Assembly (NCBI GenBank): GCA_004794785.1
Contig: SJOL01003870.1
Coordinates: forward strand, 26,731 to 90,730
Source of the DNA: Opisthorchis felineus
Taxonomy: Eukaryota > Platyhelminthes > Trematoda > Opisthorchiida > Opisthorchiidae
Reading direction: 5' to 3'
Length of the DNA stretch: 64,000 bases
Within the stretch, counting starts at the first letter, position 1, and every line of letters begins with the position of its first letter. Shown one piece after another: positions 49,206-62,017 of this stretch. The notes beneath the pieces are model-generated. The model was not told the DNA's origin. It was given only the letters and a program-made list of their open reading frames with translations, and did not search any database. The position numbers were made by a program, and so were the translations under genes.

Positions 49206-51196
49206 AGCTAACAATATTTCGGCACACTAGTTCAACCTTACCATCGTCTTTATCTTGATTGACGGCCACAGAGTTTTGATAGTCGGTGCCTCACGGCCAC
49301 CCAACTCATGTTGCTTTGGTTTACAAAATCCCTAACGTGAAAAGATGGACAAAGTAGGTAATCGAAGGTTTGAATCATAGTTCACTCAAGTATCCAGAGG
49401 TTTATATGCCTCGCTGCACTCAGTCTGCACTATGGACAGAAACTGGCAGCGAGAACGCTATCGTGATCATTTGACAGCCAAGCGCTGTCAGAGGCACGTA
49501 TATCTTTTCGTAGAAGAGGAGCCTGTCCGCAATAGTTCATCGGGCAACAGCTGTCTCGGTGTTTTCTGATTAACCTTATGACTTTTTCCCTTAACTTTGC
49601 TGCCGTCCCACCAAGTAAAATCCTCTCAATTTTCCTGTTCCATGTATGAACAGACGGTGTGCTTAGACTTTGCGGATGGACGAACTTCGGCAGAGGACCA
49701 CAACAGCATACGAGATATTCAAAAGTGAAGTTAGGCGAAAGAGTAGGTGAGATTTCAATGTAGATATGTGTGGGCGAAGGAACCATGATTCGCGGAACAT
49801 TTTTCCCTTCGGTTTTCTGAAGAAACACTACCCACTTCGTTGGATATGAAAGACCTCTCAGAAATCAGCCTTGTGCAGTCCGTGCAATGGTCGAAGGGGT
49901 TCCACTGAACTCCAATAGCCGTATAAATGCAGTGACGAAGTAAAGCTATGTCGCGCACCCGAAAAATATCTTTACGGAAGATACTGCTCATGCGACTGAT
50001 GAAAACTATTCGAAAATTTTACAGCAAGCTTTTGGGCTCGCGAAATGAGTGCTTTACTCTTATCATGAGGCATCATACCTGGAACATGCTTCGTTGCCAG
50101 CCCGACTGTTAAACTAGACAGCTGTTATTGTCGACACCGGTGCTGCTCTCTTCGCCACCTTCATTACTTAAATTGGGTCAATCGCGCAAGGCAACGTAAA
50201 CGTAATTAAAGCCGGTCACACTGCCAACATGCTGGGATTAGGGTTGAGATGCGCACGGCATCGCAAATCTAACTGGTTTTTTAAAATAATAACACCCGTC
50301 TTTTGTTTCAATAGACACCTCTGTAATCGTCATTTTAGAGGTACCCACTCGGGTGTAGCTGGATAACACATCAAGTGCTAATTCATAGTGAACCAGCTGC
50401 AGGTTCATTGTGCTGATGTGTCGACATGTGTCTCAGCCGCGGATGGCCCTGGTCATTGAGTATTTGCTCCAGTCCACATGAAAACTTCATTAGGCTCTCA
50501 AAAAAGCTATGGAAGGACAACGCTTTTTTCCATAAATGGAGAAATCGTGAGACTCGGTTAGTATTGGTTGTCCATGACAAGATTTAGCGCTACTATTCTT
50601 AAGACACGGTTCTTCACAACTTATCACAATTGTCACAGAAAATATCCGTACGAGAGCGCTTGTGCTGTCAAATAAAGCTGGACTCAGTCTTTGTCTTGTT
50701 AGCGGTAAAAAAGCCTGTAAAAAAGGTTGTTCACACAAGTGTGATGTGGCTACTGTCCGTGATATTTTCCAAATGCACTCATCCGCATTCCATCCACTAG
50801 TGGTCAGTGACAATATGGAAAATGTGATAAACATGACTACTGTAAACGTGTGGATTCGTTAACCGGTACAACCATGACCGGCATCGAGAAGTGATGTGAT
50901 AAACCAAGTTGTCAGAGTTATAGTTTATATCACTCGTGTACACTCTCCTCGTTTGGATACTACCACTTGATGTAATTCCCCACGGTCATGAGGACGCTGT
51001 TCTTACCTTCCGAGGAACCAGTAAACAATTGTACTGGTGTTCACGTACTTCAGTTCGCCCCTTTGTTGCCCTTCAGCTATCTAAACTACCTCTACCAAAG
51101 GAACATTCCATCTGTTTAGGTCGTCTCGGTCTTATGTTATATCATCTTCGGCTGCGTTACGAATGTGTTGAACGTGTGAATATGTGTGTTGAATAT

Positions 51197-51640
51197 ACAT
51201 AATGCACTACTCATAAGGTTGCTGAAGATTCTTTGACAGCCCACGACCGGTTTCGCCCTTCTTAGGGCTCATCAGGTAGGCGCAGTCTCCGAGTTTCCGT
51301 CAATCTTATGTTCTACTTGAAACCAAATTGCTCGAAATTAGCGAAATACACTCATTTGCAAACAAATTTGGTTTTGCGAGAGACTCACCTGGAACCCAGC
51401 TGTGATGTTTCCAGGCTGTCAAAGAATTTTCAGCAGCCTTATGAGTAATGCATTACGTATATACATGTATCGCGATATCTCGAATATCGTATCAACTGTA
51501 ACATGAGGCGGCCTGGTGCAGCACATTCAGTTGCCTGGAAACATCACAAACGAGAGATTCAGCTGGGTTCCAGGTGAGTCTTTCGCGAAACCAAATTTGT
51601 TTGCAAATGAGTGTATTTCGCTAATAAGTGCGTTGAGTTT
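51197..51640. repeat. Hammerhead-repeat family copy 4: head-to-head inverted dimer
   Basis: 51197-51412 is a minus-strand unit (tail, ribozyme, then body), and from about 51411 a plus-strand unit starts and runs to about 51640. Two interlocking inverted repeats result. The tails 51205-51240 and 51413-51446 (GGCTGTCAAAGAAT...CAGCAGCCTTATGAGTA) pair with each other. The bodies 51338-51412 and 51540-51624 also pair and are nearly identical apart from a 12-base deletion in the left arm. The high similarity of the arms suggests this is the youngest copy in the window. Confidence 0.8.
51239..51281 (-). ncRNA. Type I hammerhead ribozyme with intact core
   Basis: Minus strand, 5' to 3': helix I strand GCCTAC (51281-51276), CTGATGA (51275-51269), stem II GCCC-TAAGAA-GGGC, GAAA (51254-51251), C-CG-G, TC, then GTGGGC (51244-51239). 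GCCUAC and GUGGGC pair over six positions including one G-U. Stem II has four GC pairs. Helix III is minimal, one C-G pair plus the A-U pair next to the core with a two-base loop. Every conserved core base is present and cleavage is predicted between 51245 and 51244. Minimal helix III is typical of hammerheads in Penelope-like retroelements. Confidence 0.85.
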
Positions 51641-54600
51641 TTCCCACGTTGCTTATTACCAAACAATTACAAAGTCAAGAGGACTAAGTCTCACTGTATA
51701 CGCTGCTCTTTTAGTGGCTGTTCTAAGCATGCCTTCGTCCACAAAAGGATTGACCTGTTTGACTAGGTTCCAAATGAGTACTCGGAATAATTAAATAACA
51801 GTCTGTTAGATTTTATAATGAAACGGGAAAGAGTCCCACAGGATTATCCGTATATCACTAATAGCTCCATAAATAAATAAGAGTACACTATGGTCTCATC
51901 TGTTTGTATGGGCGTACGAACAAAACTGGACACTTTTACTTGGTCCTCAAAAAAGTAATGTGAGGGCTTCCGATCCACTGCAGCTAATAAATGAGAGTCG
52001 CTGTAACTTTGATGGACAATCATTATCGAAACGGGTGGAGGCAAGAACACACTGCTGTGACATTGAAAAATGGGATATACTACACACAACTGTCTGCCAG
52101 AGTTGAGCGGAACATTCCAAAATTCCAGCACGCCCACACTGCTATTCCTAATAGCCTAAACGTGGATATGTTACAGACCCCGGAGCCTTGTTTTTCAGGA
52201 CCAACAAAATTATATCAACTCACCAAGAAATGGAATTTGCTGACTGGAGGCGTTTCTGGTTTCCTCAAGCTGCTGATCTACGCGTTGGGTGTTTCAGTTC
52301 GATCCATTTCGAACGAGGGATAACGGCAACATCCAAAGCTATGTAAATCTGAAGTAGCTACCAAGTTCCATAGTCTTCGTGGTAGACACCGCATTTGACT
52401 GGCGTCTTTTCAGAGCACATAGGAAAGGTAACCTTCAGTGAGATTCTTCATAACCTTTCCGGATACACCTTAAGCACACGTTTTTGCGGAGGGTTCGGAA
52501 TCATACAAACTACTGCCAGCATGCGAAGAATGGCCGCTGAGTAGGTAGGGGATTGTCGCGATTCATGTAGGATTGTATCTCGTAGCTCGATCGCTGCTAT
52601 ATCATTGTGGTTTGAGAGGGATTGTGACATTCGTGAGTACTCCGGTGTTAAATCCTGAACGGAGAGCTCTGTCGTGACGCGTGTAGACATCACATCTTTG
52701 TTAGGACTTGAAAATGTTTTATTTCCCTTGAGCCGCTAGTGATTTGGATGGTTCAAGAGGATTGCATGCCGTTCTGGAGTTTATTTGTTTGAAAGAAGAT
52801 AATGATCCAAATTATGTAGTGTCACCCGATAATTTCAAAGAAAAGGAATGAGTTAAGCTCATGTCACACTTCGGTGTCCATGAAGAGGCAGTGTTGGCAG
52901 GTTGACTAAAGTTGAGACGTGAGTATCCTCTAAGACCGTTAACCCACACCAATAATCTGAATCGCTGTAATATCTTCCACGCAAATCAATACACATCACG
53001 CTAAACCTTTGTCGTTTTCTGATGCTGCTTGCCCATGTTTCCACGGGATATGTGAAATTAACCCATAATTGGCACGCCTTCCGAAGCTGTGTGGGCCTTC
53101 GTTTGCTGAGTTGTGAGTTAAACACCTTAGGGGTTGAATGACATGATATCCTCCGGTTACCAGCTATCCATATTTCGTAGACCCTGTTCTCTCATACTGT
53201 GCAGAATACTGGATATTTTAATTGCATGTATTAAGTTGAAAACCTGGTTTATTTGAATAGGGTCTTTCACCTTGGGGTCACAAAACTTTGCAATATGAAC
53301 TTGACTTTGACAATCCACAGTCGTGTGCTTATAAGCATTTGTTTATTTCTCTTCTTGGTAGTTTTTGTCTCTTCAACGACCAGACGTGTATTGAAACAAA
53401 TTATAACGATGCTGGCTTGTAGACCTGGTATTCCAATGCTTTTAGACTTCTTATGTTGGGAATCTCAAATATAAGACAAAAAGTTACTAGCCGCTTTGGT
53501 GGACACGTAATCGCCAGCAGCTCTGACCTAACATTCTCATCACGTGTTTTTAATCACCACATGGATTAAAGCAGGAGGAGGAGGAGTGATCATGGGAAAG
53601 CACATGGATGATTTCGATTCCCAAAGACAGTGATGCGAACCCGTGTCGTGACCGGATTGAGTTTGTGGCGGCGCTTGGCCGAACATGGCCGAATTCAAAG
53701 TTAATCTCATTTTGCACAACTAAACAGAGCAAACACTATATCATCCTCAGCCCTCGTCCTAGTGTCTCGTGCATACTTGTCACCGGGCACCGCCTGTTCA
53801 AGTCATCGTCAGCGCCGAGGTCTCAGATGCTATTTAGTACTGTATTACTCGCCGTCACAAACTTCGGGGCAGGCCTAACGAATATCGGCTAATGAGTTCA
53901 GCGTTTTTGAGGGCAACCTATTGCTGATCAAAAGGCGGTTTTGTCATTATCATTGCGGCTTCTACACTACAGTGTCCCACCATCTTATACAGTTTAACCG
54001 AACAGGTAACTTATTTCCGCCACCCGTTTGATGTATGCAACCAGAGTATGCTCATCCATTGATTTAGTTTGTACGATCTTCACTCAGCCATTCGTGAATG
54101 GTATGTTTGTGTGTGTACTGGAATGTCATTGCATCTTGGATTTTTATGTTCTAGGGTAGCACGTTCGGCAGCATACTAGCAGCTTTGATTGTCGTTTTTT
54201 TCTACTCCTGTCACTGTCAGCGCCTTCGATTTGCTTCCTTATTCACTAGGCATCGTTCTTAACTTTTTGAACACAAGAATGCTATTCAACCCTGAATGAC
54301 TTGTAGTCACGTGTTGTGGGTTAGTAACTCATGGTTTGCAAAGCCGGACTTATGTCGAATTTCCATCCTTCTGTAAGAGAAATTGACACTATCTGTTTGC
54401 GATAGTGACCTAGTTTGTATTGTGGAAAAGACAAAGTTTATAGTGTCTGTAACTTTTTGTGAACACGATGGTGGTCAAGCGACTAAGAGATTTGGATGTC
54501 AATTGTCATTCGTCCATGCAGTGCTTTTCCGCTTAGTTGGTGATGGAAACATGCTTTCTAAGTCACCTTCACACGAGAAGTTAGACACCCCGCACTCCAT

Positions 54601-54897
54601 GGGGTGGGATGTGGAAACTGACCTGAGTGTAGCCAATGCTTAGTTTGCTTAAACTGATACATTAATATTATTGAGCAAATCTTCTAATTTCGCCTTTTCT
54701 TCTTCGGGATTACACATGCCCTTCCTACGGTAAACTGGCAGTTGTTGATAAGGTAGTTATTCTAGATTGTCGACCGAACCCACTCTAGGATGTGCCGTTT
54801 GCTTGACGGATTTTTCTAATTACACCCTTGTGCACTCTGACCTATAATTATATTTTTTGAATTAGTTCCGGTTTGTTTATCTCGCTACCGCCCACAG

Positions 54898-55081
54898 CAT
54901 ACATGTGCTTACTATTCACAAGGATGGAGACCCGGCTGCCAAGATGCTCCATTAGATCCTCATCACAATTATTTTTTGTTGGCTGATAACGGTACGACGG
55001 GGAAGTTTGGTGGTGAACTGTGTCTGCGACGTCGCCTCGAACAGTACTTGGCCCAGCAACCGATTGATATGCGCCGATATG
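54898..55081 (+). CDS. TRPM-family channel exon 6
   Basis: Acceptor GCCCACAG, donor GTAAGT. 184 bases encode YYSQGWRPGCQDAPLDPHHN followed by YFLLADNGTTGKFGGEL and LRRRLEQYLAQQPIDMR. The (H/Y)F-(I/L)-LADNGTTGK-(Y/F)-G-x-E motif and the following R/K-rich helix are signature TRPM sequence. The number of residues between this motif and exon 5 agrees with vertebrate TRPM to within one. An upstream acceptor at 54864 is out of phase and was rejected. The last base opens a split Gly codon. Confidence 0.95.
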
Positions 55082-55689
55082 GTAAGTCGACTTTAGGACT
55101 AACGAATTATTACCGGGCCACTGTTGGTGATTTTGTCTACACGTTTGGTTTCCTTAGGGGATTTTGAGTAAAAATCTGTTTTAATCTTCGTAAGAATTTG
55201 TTTCAGGGAGTTTGTTTTGCACATGAATTGATTAGCTCCGCACAAATGGCTTCAGCGACAAACGAATTTTTTTACCAGCATTTAGTAAAACCCTTCAGTG
55301 AGGAACAGTCTTGGGGGCTTAAATAAAGGGTTTCCGTTCCAGTGTTTTGTGTTCACCTTTGCCAGGAAAAATTAACGTATCCATTCCAAGTTTACTTAGA
55401 TTTGTAGGAGACAAATATTTGTTCATTTCCATTTATTAGAGACAAAATATTCTTTTCATTTTCAAACTACTGAAGCAGAATTTTGGTTCAGAAGCTTTTT
55501 AAACGGTTTTATTCATTAGGTTGACTAGGTTTGACAATAATGACGTCGGACATTCGCATCATTCATAACAAATACCGATATCCTATTAGGGAACTGGAAC
55601 TATTAAATCCCTTCTGTAATTTGAACACCACAGTAAGAAGACAGAACTTGGTAGATCCATGCATTTTGTATTTCCCCGTCAGCTGGATT

Positions 55690-56335
55690 GGTGGGTTCAG
55701 CCAGGTGGCTTGATTGATGAGACGATCTGCAGGTATCTAAAACCGATAGGCTGTTTAACATTGAAACTTTATAGACTCCAAAAAGTGGTCGACTTGCTAT
55801 ATGACTCTGTTGGTTCGGCCAGGGCGAGCACTGTCATTCCAACGGAGTTCCTTAAAAGCCTATACATTGAGAATGTCGGTTTCTAGTTTCAGAATACGTT
55901 TTATGGGCAAATGGTGGCATGGCTATAGGAATTCTACTGGACGAAATCATCGCACGTGTTTTGTCGTCATGATCGAAGGTTAGCTGACCGATCTCACGTC
56001 CTAGCTAACCCAATGCAGGCGGGTTGTTGCGACGCACTGGACTCTGGTACGGGCAAGGAATTGGAATTTGTTCAGGATCTCAGTAGCATTTATCCACATC
56101 TCGCCGTACTCTGCGAAGAGGAAGTTGACTGCAGCCTCCCACATTTAGAAATGCTCATTTTAATTAGGCTAGATGAATCCGTCAAAGTTGGTGTTTGCGG
56201 ACAATCCATATGTTCAGTTCAATTGATGCATCTCTGCAGTTTCAACACTACGCAGCTGAGACATAACATTGACCAAAGCTTGTTCGCACCCCACACCGTG
56301 ATTGCCTACCAGATTGTATCACAAACATACTGGTG
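55690..56335 (+). repeat. Penelope-like retroelement reverse-transcriptase relic, plus strand
   Basis: Three pieces in different frames follow the order of a Penelope RT. LKPIGCLTLKLYRLQKVVDL (about 55736-55795) corresponds to the RLYGLPKVH motif. NTFYGQMVA (about 55890-55917) then MAIGILLDEIIARV corresponds to the region that precedes the catalytic YVDD. LEFVQDLSSIYPHLAVLCEE, then VDCSLPHLEM (about 56060-56155), corresponds to the post-YVDD stretch that ends in the SLPFLD-type motif. The catalytic box itself is destroyed. Several stops and frameshifts mark it as a fossil. Confidence 0.65.
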
Positions 56336-59138
56336 ATAAAAGAAAGCCCTAGACAATTCATTAAAGGATGTGACGGACGGAAGACAATATCACTTAGCAA
56401 TGACATTGTAACAAGGAATTCAGTCTCTAGCGAACTTCTATTGAATGGACTACAACCGCTAAACCAAGCAAGTGATTAATCTTAGCAGTGAAGAGGATAT
56501 ACAACGCAGCAGAAGTTTGGGTTCTCAGCCAGATGCAGGTTTACTGATGCCTTCAGTTCTGAAAGTTTAACCTGTTGAAGCCAACTGCCACTGTGTATAC
56601 CGCTTCACATGTAACTGCGGAGCTAGTTGCATAGACAGAACGATAGACGTCGGAACGAAGGAGCACTTACTACTCTGGGCCAAAAGCCAGAGAGCAATCG
56701 AAAACCTGACACATCTGTCTGATCGTCAGCCATCATAATCCTCGATTAGTGGACATCTTTTAGCCACAGGTCACCAAGTTGATTTGACTGCAACGCGTGC
56801 TATTCTATTTCTTCATCGGAACTCACATGTTCTGAAGTTTGCCGAATAGGTAACAACCAATCAACTAAAGCTTTCCTGGTGCATTTAAAAGAAACTCGAT
56901 ATAATACCGACACTACCTTGAACTCAGCACAATTTCTGTGACGATCTTATCATTGATCGATCAGCTCCTATCCAAGTGCCTGCCTCCTCTAGTTATTAGT
57001 ATTTCGGCACTGACGAATCAATACGAAATGCGTGCAACTACCGATTTCCATATTCTCATTGTGTTGTCACAACTGTAATGATGTATGAAATTTCTCCAAC
57101 CAATTGTATCATGGTAACCATATCATTATCATAAACCGAAATAGCGATAATGATACTGATGTTTCACTGCATTAGGGAGAAGGCCCTAAGGTGAAAAGTG
57201 GCATGAATGGACTTCGTTTGGACATGGTACACTAGCCTACCATTGTCATTTTGGGGTACTCACTCCCAAACCGAGACAGTTCAGACAGATAGTAACTGAG
57301 CGAACGCCACTGTAATTGGAGACAACCATATCATGCATTGTTTCTCACCCATCCCTATCCTAGAAGGCAGTGGCAGTCATAGTCTTCATAGTTTCCTTCA
57401 CACTTTTTTTGCAGATACATGTTCGAGTCAGCTGCATCTCTGCTGGGAAAATTCAAACCACACTGAATAGTTATTTGATAAGTCTGCACGTGGCACTGAA
57501 TCTTAAGCACACATGTATAACATATTCCAACTTAGCAAATAGTGCATAACGGAATCAAGCTGTGAGATGACCAGCAGACAACACTAGCCCGGAGGAAATT
57601 GGGTAGGTTTTTTTGTGCCAAAATGCCAATTGCAACAACACTTTAGCCATTTGATTTCGTTCACCCGCAAATTTGGAAAGGCGAAACAAAGGATGAACGC
57701 CATTATTTGAAAAATGTACAGCACATAGAAACGCACCACCTTCTGTAAAGGGGTAACCGGCCCTCGTGGGACTGTATCTACACTCTTTATCGGGGTCGGC
57801 TGGTCGTTCGTAGGACAAAATATTGTAATTCCATATGTGGTCAAATAATCGGCTGGACACCTAAACTCCGTGGTCTATTCTGAACACGTTCTCCCAGAAC
57901 TCCAAAGGAAACAGAATTAATACTTAATATGACAAGTAGTTCCTCTTGTAGGTGTTGAGGAGATTTTTGGGTTTCGAATCCTGATTTCATTTTATCAGTA
58001 GAGTCGTCACATGTTGGAAAACACTGATTTTGACATTTCTCATCTCTGTGTTAATTTCGCGGCTCAACTATTGTATCATTCATCTGTTCAGCTTGTGTTG
58101 GAGTCTCCGGATGGTAGTTTATCTGTCCCCTCCCGTTATCAGTCCTGACTGTTTACCACTTCTGCTGACAAAATCGCTCGTCCCCACACACAGGACAGAT
58201 TAGAACTTACGCGTGCACGATTTTAAAGATGCATTATTAAAATTGGACAAAAGCAAAAGGTTTTACGGTTTGTCTGGCGATCACATTATTCGGGTGCTTT
58301 TTGTGTTCTCATCTGGTAGGCTTATTTCTGTTGTAATTGCGTGGTTGAGTAAGACTTTACCAAGCTGAATTCGGAGCACGGCGAAATCCGTAAATGATCC
58401 TGTTACTCTAATTAAATCGGATACTGCACGCTAACCCCTTTTGAATAAAAACTTGATTTTTGGGTTGCATTAGATGCTCGAATAACTTATTCATACTCCG
58501 TATCATCTGGCGCTGGATTACAGAAACAGGCGAGAAGAATTGTAACTTAGAGCCAAATGGCCATGCGTATTTGCGAGCACGTTCGCATACACACAACCGC
58601 CAGCATTGCGTTCGTCGCTCGTTTCCATTTCACTGATTTTGCACAGGATGTCATCGGAAGTGTGTTACGATTTTTCAAACCCGTCTGCGAAACTTTCCGA
58701 CTTCTTTACTACCTCACTGAGTGCGCTCATCGAGCAGTTTTGTATTTATGAATGGTAAACTGTGAAACCGAACTTTCCCCCGGTTGATGTACTTATTGGA
58801 GTATTATGGTAGGTTTCCGACGAAAGCCCGCTTTATTTTGCAATTATCCATTACTCTGTAAACAGATGAAAATTCTAGGAATGCAGAGAGAACCATGTGG
58901 TTTCCAGATGGTCTCGTCGTGCACACTTTACAACCGCAAACGTGTAAAACGCAATAAAGTCACAAAAGATGACATGAATTACGTTAGACGCATCGAATAT
59001 GTACTTTTCCGATAACTCGGATAATCTGAATAGGCTCAACCTTGGAGCTCTTTATTTTGAGTTGATCTTTAAGTTACCCCTGCCTAATATCGTCGGGGAA
59101 AATGTTGAGCCCGAATTCACGATCAATTTATAGCCCTG

Positions 59139-59600
59139 ATGGCGACATCTGCAAAGGACGTGAATGAGATTAAACAGAAACTAAGAGATCTGAGCAATCG
59201 TTTTCGTTTTATTCCGACCAACCGAAAGTGCTCATTTAGTCGGGATCATTGGAACGCTGTACAGGATCTAAGGCATCATGAGGATGCTGTAGCATTGAGA
59301 CCGTTGAGACATTGGCTACCGTTACACTCGATAAAAAAGGAGGTCGGACGTGTTGTCCGACACATCAAAGTTCCCTTCAAACAAACACTCAGACAGCGTG
59401 CTTTTCGTGGAGGAACAAGTTACACGGTTTCATCTTCCAAATGGAATTTAACCACAGTAGACCTATTTGTTCTCATACACCCCAGCTATATGGCTTACAT
59501 AAGACACATAGACCAAATGTACTAGTTCGCCCAACACTAACCATGGATGACTTGCTCATAAGCTTGTCAAATTGTGAACCAGTATTCTTAAACCCTTAAG
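59139..59600 (+). repeat. Penelope-like retroelement N-terminal RT relic, plus strand
   Basis: The first frame reads KDVNEIKQKLRDLSNRFRF, then FSRDHWNAVQDLRHHEDAVA. A frameshift near 59300 leads to VTLDKKGG and later PQLYGLHKTHRPNVLVRPTL. The leucine/tryptophan-rich N-terminal helix, the (D)KG stretch and the LYGLPKTHK-x-x-x-x-RP motif occur in this order in Penelope-like RTs. It shares the LYG motif with the relic at 55.7 kb but is a separate insertion. Confidence 0.65.
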
Positions 59601-61839
59601 AGCCAAGCTTACGGAGCATTGTTTAGGGGGTATTCACAATCTCCTACCGCATCCGATATTTCAGGTTTGACAGTGTTTTTTTTACATTCAGTCAGCGTTT
59701 ACGAACGTACCTGTCTGTGAGGCTGTCGATTTTTATGCCTTTTTTCATCATCTCGCCAACATTTTATTCCCTTATCTAACGCGATTCTTAGGAGTCTTAT
59801 CTTGCTATGTACAAAAGATATCAAATACTAATTTCGAGGCAGAATCTCCAAGTAGATCGGTAAAATTAGATTGGTAAAATTATACATTGCTACCTGCTTG
59901 TGAGCTAATGAACACGTTTGACTATTCAGTAACACGCACTGACTCTGTCCTTCTGTGGTTAATGAATTTGGCGAGGCCATGTAAGCTGGAACTATTGCCC
60001 AACAAATTTCTCATGGTCGTTCGAATGGTCTTGGTTGTCTTACGAACATTTTCCGAAGGATACGCTATATGATAAATTACACCTAAGTAGCTTCTATTCA
60101 TAATGAAACCCAATTAGAACGACTGTCTCTCCAGAGGGGAGTACGCTGCAGAATGTCTTGCACCCTCGGCCCGTGTAACTAGAAACGTTTATTATAAAAA
60201 AGACACGTCATCTTTTAATTCTAACGGAGGAACTGTGCAGCTGGTGATCGGGGGATAAATCAGTTCTGGATGACTCTGCACAGAGGGGGGAAACTCATTC
60301 CATAGGCCAAAATTAAAACTTAACGGGACCCACTATAGACGTGACATGGTCACTGTACAAGGGCTCTGCCGTATTTGTGTTTCTGGAGCAAGTTGAAGCG
60401 GAATGCCAAAGCCACAAGGTATTTATATCGGGAACGAGAATAATTTGGTTACGCAGACTGTGCGGGCTGTAAGTACACGAAGTAAGGTAATGGGAAACAA
60501 CGGTTTTATTAAAGCCTATGATCATTAAAACATTGATTTAGACAATGGATCATGATTCATTGGGAAAGTCCAAGGGTTCGCCAACAGATACTTTCAGTCA
60601 ATACGAAAAATTCCCTGACCGTAAGATCAGTTTCGTGACATTCAACAGTATCCTGTTGATTATTGAAATACACGCCGGAGACATTTAATTTCAAACCCCC
60701 GATCTGCCTGTCTCTCGATACTTCCCTTTTTACACGAAATGTCCAGAGGATTCAAGCCTCAGGCCATGTTAGTCAGTTATTCCTAAGCCCACTTATTTTA
60801 TTCGAATATGGCAATGTTATCTAGGAATTCTGCTCTTCTTTTTTCACATTAAGTCAAACGGAGTTTGATACTTGATCGTTCGAATGGTGCCTCGATCTCT
60901 CATGCAGGCGGCAAATTCCGTCCGTTGTAGGAAATAAATGGATCTCAACTATTCCGTCTCCCAGTTTATTTTGCATGTTAACCTAAATTTATCCAGCAGT
61001 TTCATACCTCAGTTACACGGGGGTAATAGTCTCGAAGGTTTTTACTTTTCCTGCAACATAAAACCAATGGGTGCCATTTACTGCTCATCAGTTACAGTCG
61101 CGTATTTTTTGGAAATCATCACAAAGTAAGACGGATTCGGTAACGTTACCTGAAATATGGGTGTTAGCCATATGAATAAATAGTGTTTTTCATTCAGGTA
61201 TTTCTGGGTTAGCTTCAACGTCGTTGACTCACCCAGCCAAATGGAATTTGCGTAGATGAACTACAGTGTCGGTTTTCTTAGTCGGAAGATGTTCGTTAGG
61301 TGACCAACACCGTTCACATATTCTTTGCTGATCTCCAATTCCAACCCGATCGATCCAGTCAACTTTATGGTTGGGGCTGGTAGGATAAATTCACTGCGTC
61401 ATTGAATAGATTTATCGATCAGCAGATGGTGTAATCTCGCGGTCCTTTATTAGCTAGCGGTAAGCGGTAGAGTGCAGTATTAGTTTCCACACAACTTGTC
61501 GGTAGGCTAGCGCTCGCAGTATTCAATCAGTTCGGAATTGTTAGGAGTCGGTCGATAAATATTCATTTGGGAAGAGTTTGGGAAACCACCACAGCATATT
61601 CATAACACAAGGTGCCTATCCAACAGTTTCATTGAAAATTGTATGCTTACTAGTCTGGCGCAACCAAATCCATCCAAAGTGTACGTCGTCTAGTTTGTGA
61701 AAAGCAGCAATTATTCTTCATTTTCAGTGCGTTTTCACCCTTGTTCATTTTTCTACTTTTTTCTGCCTTTTAATCGAACATGGCAACAGAACGAACAATA
61801 CCCGTCTTTGACTAATCTCATTTTCTGAATCCGCTTCAG

Positions 61840-62017
61840 GTGGATCCAAATCACGTATCCCGATTGTTGGCGTTCTTCTTGAGGGCGGTCAACAGACGTT
61901 CCGAACGGTTTTTGAGCTTGTAACTGGCCGGTATCCAGTACCTGTTGTTGTTTGTGACGGCAGTGGTCGTGCTGCTGATCTGCTGGCATTTATGCACCGT
62001 TACGCTAACGAAGATGG
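61840..62017 (+). CDS. TRPM-family channel exon 7
   Basis: Acceptor CCGCTTCAG, donor GTAAGTG. 178 bases encode RIPIVGVLLEGGQQTFRTV, then PVPVVVCDGSGRAADLLAFM and HRYANEDG. The (V/I)-P-(V/I)-V-x-x-(L/V)-(L/V)-EGG and PVPVVVCDGSGRA-(S/A)-D-(I/L)-LAF motifs are among the strongest identifiers of the TRPM family. The exon completes a split Gly codon at its start and ends two bases into another Gly codon. Confidence 0.97.

Larger units (their letters stand above)
38972..54897 (+). other. TRPM intron 5, 15.9 kb
   Basis: GTAAGT to CGCCCACAG. Contains a minus-strand Penelope-like endonuclease relic (39300-39460), a C homopolymer (40692-40703), a fragment similar to the inverted-repeat element (49095-49205) and the intact hammerhead repeat (51197-51640). 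The stretches 40.7-49.0 and 51.7-54.8 kb show only short frames, one purine-rich tract near 45.2 kb and nothing I can name. Confidence 0.8.
55082..61839 (+). other. TRPM intron 6, 6.8 kb
   Basis: GTAAGT to CGCTTCAG. Holds two plus-strand Penelope-like reverse-transcriptase relics (55690-56335 and 59139-59600). 56.4-59.1 kb and 59.6-61.8 kb show no recognised feature. Confidence 0.85.

Noticed and set aside
49994..50022. CTGATGA followed by GAAA at 49994-50022, a hammerhead-like pair of boxes
   Set aside because: No pairing is possible for stem II or helix I, and there is no suitably placed TC with a partner strand.
54866..54897. Earlier acceptor (GAATTAG) for TRPM exon 6
   Set aside because: It would enter the exon out of phase with exon 5; the acceptor at 54897 is in phase and gives the expected spacing to the conserved LADNGTTGK motif.
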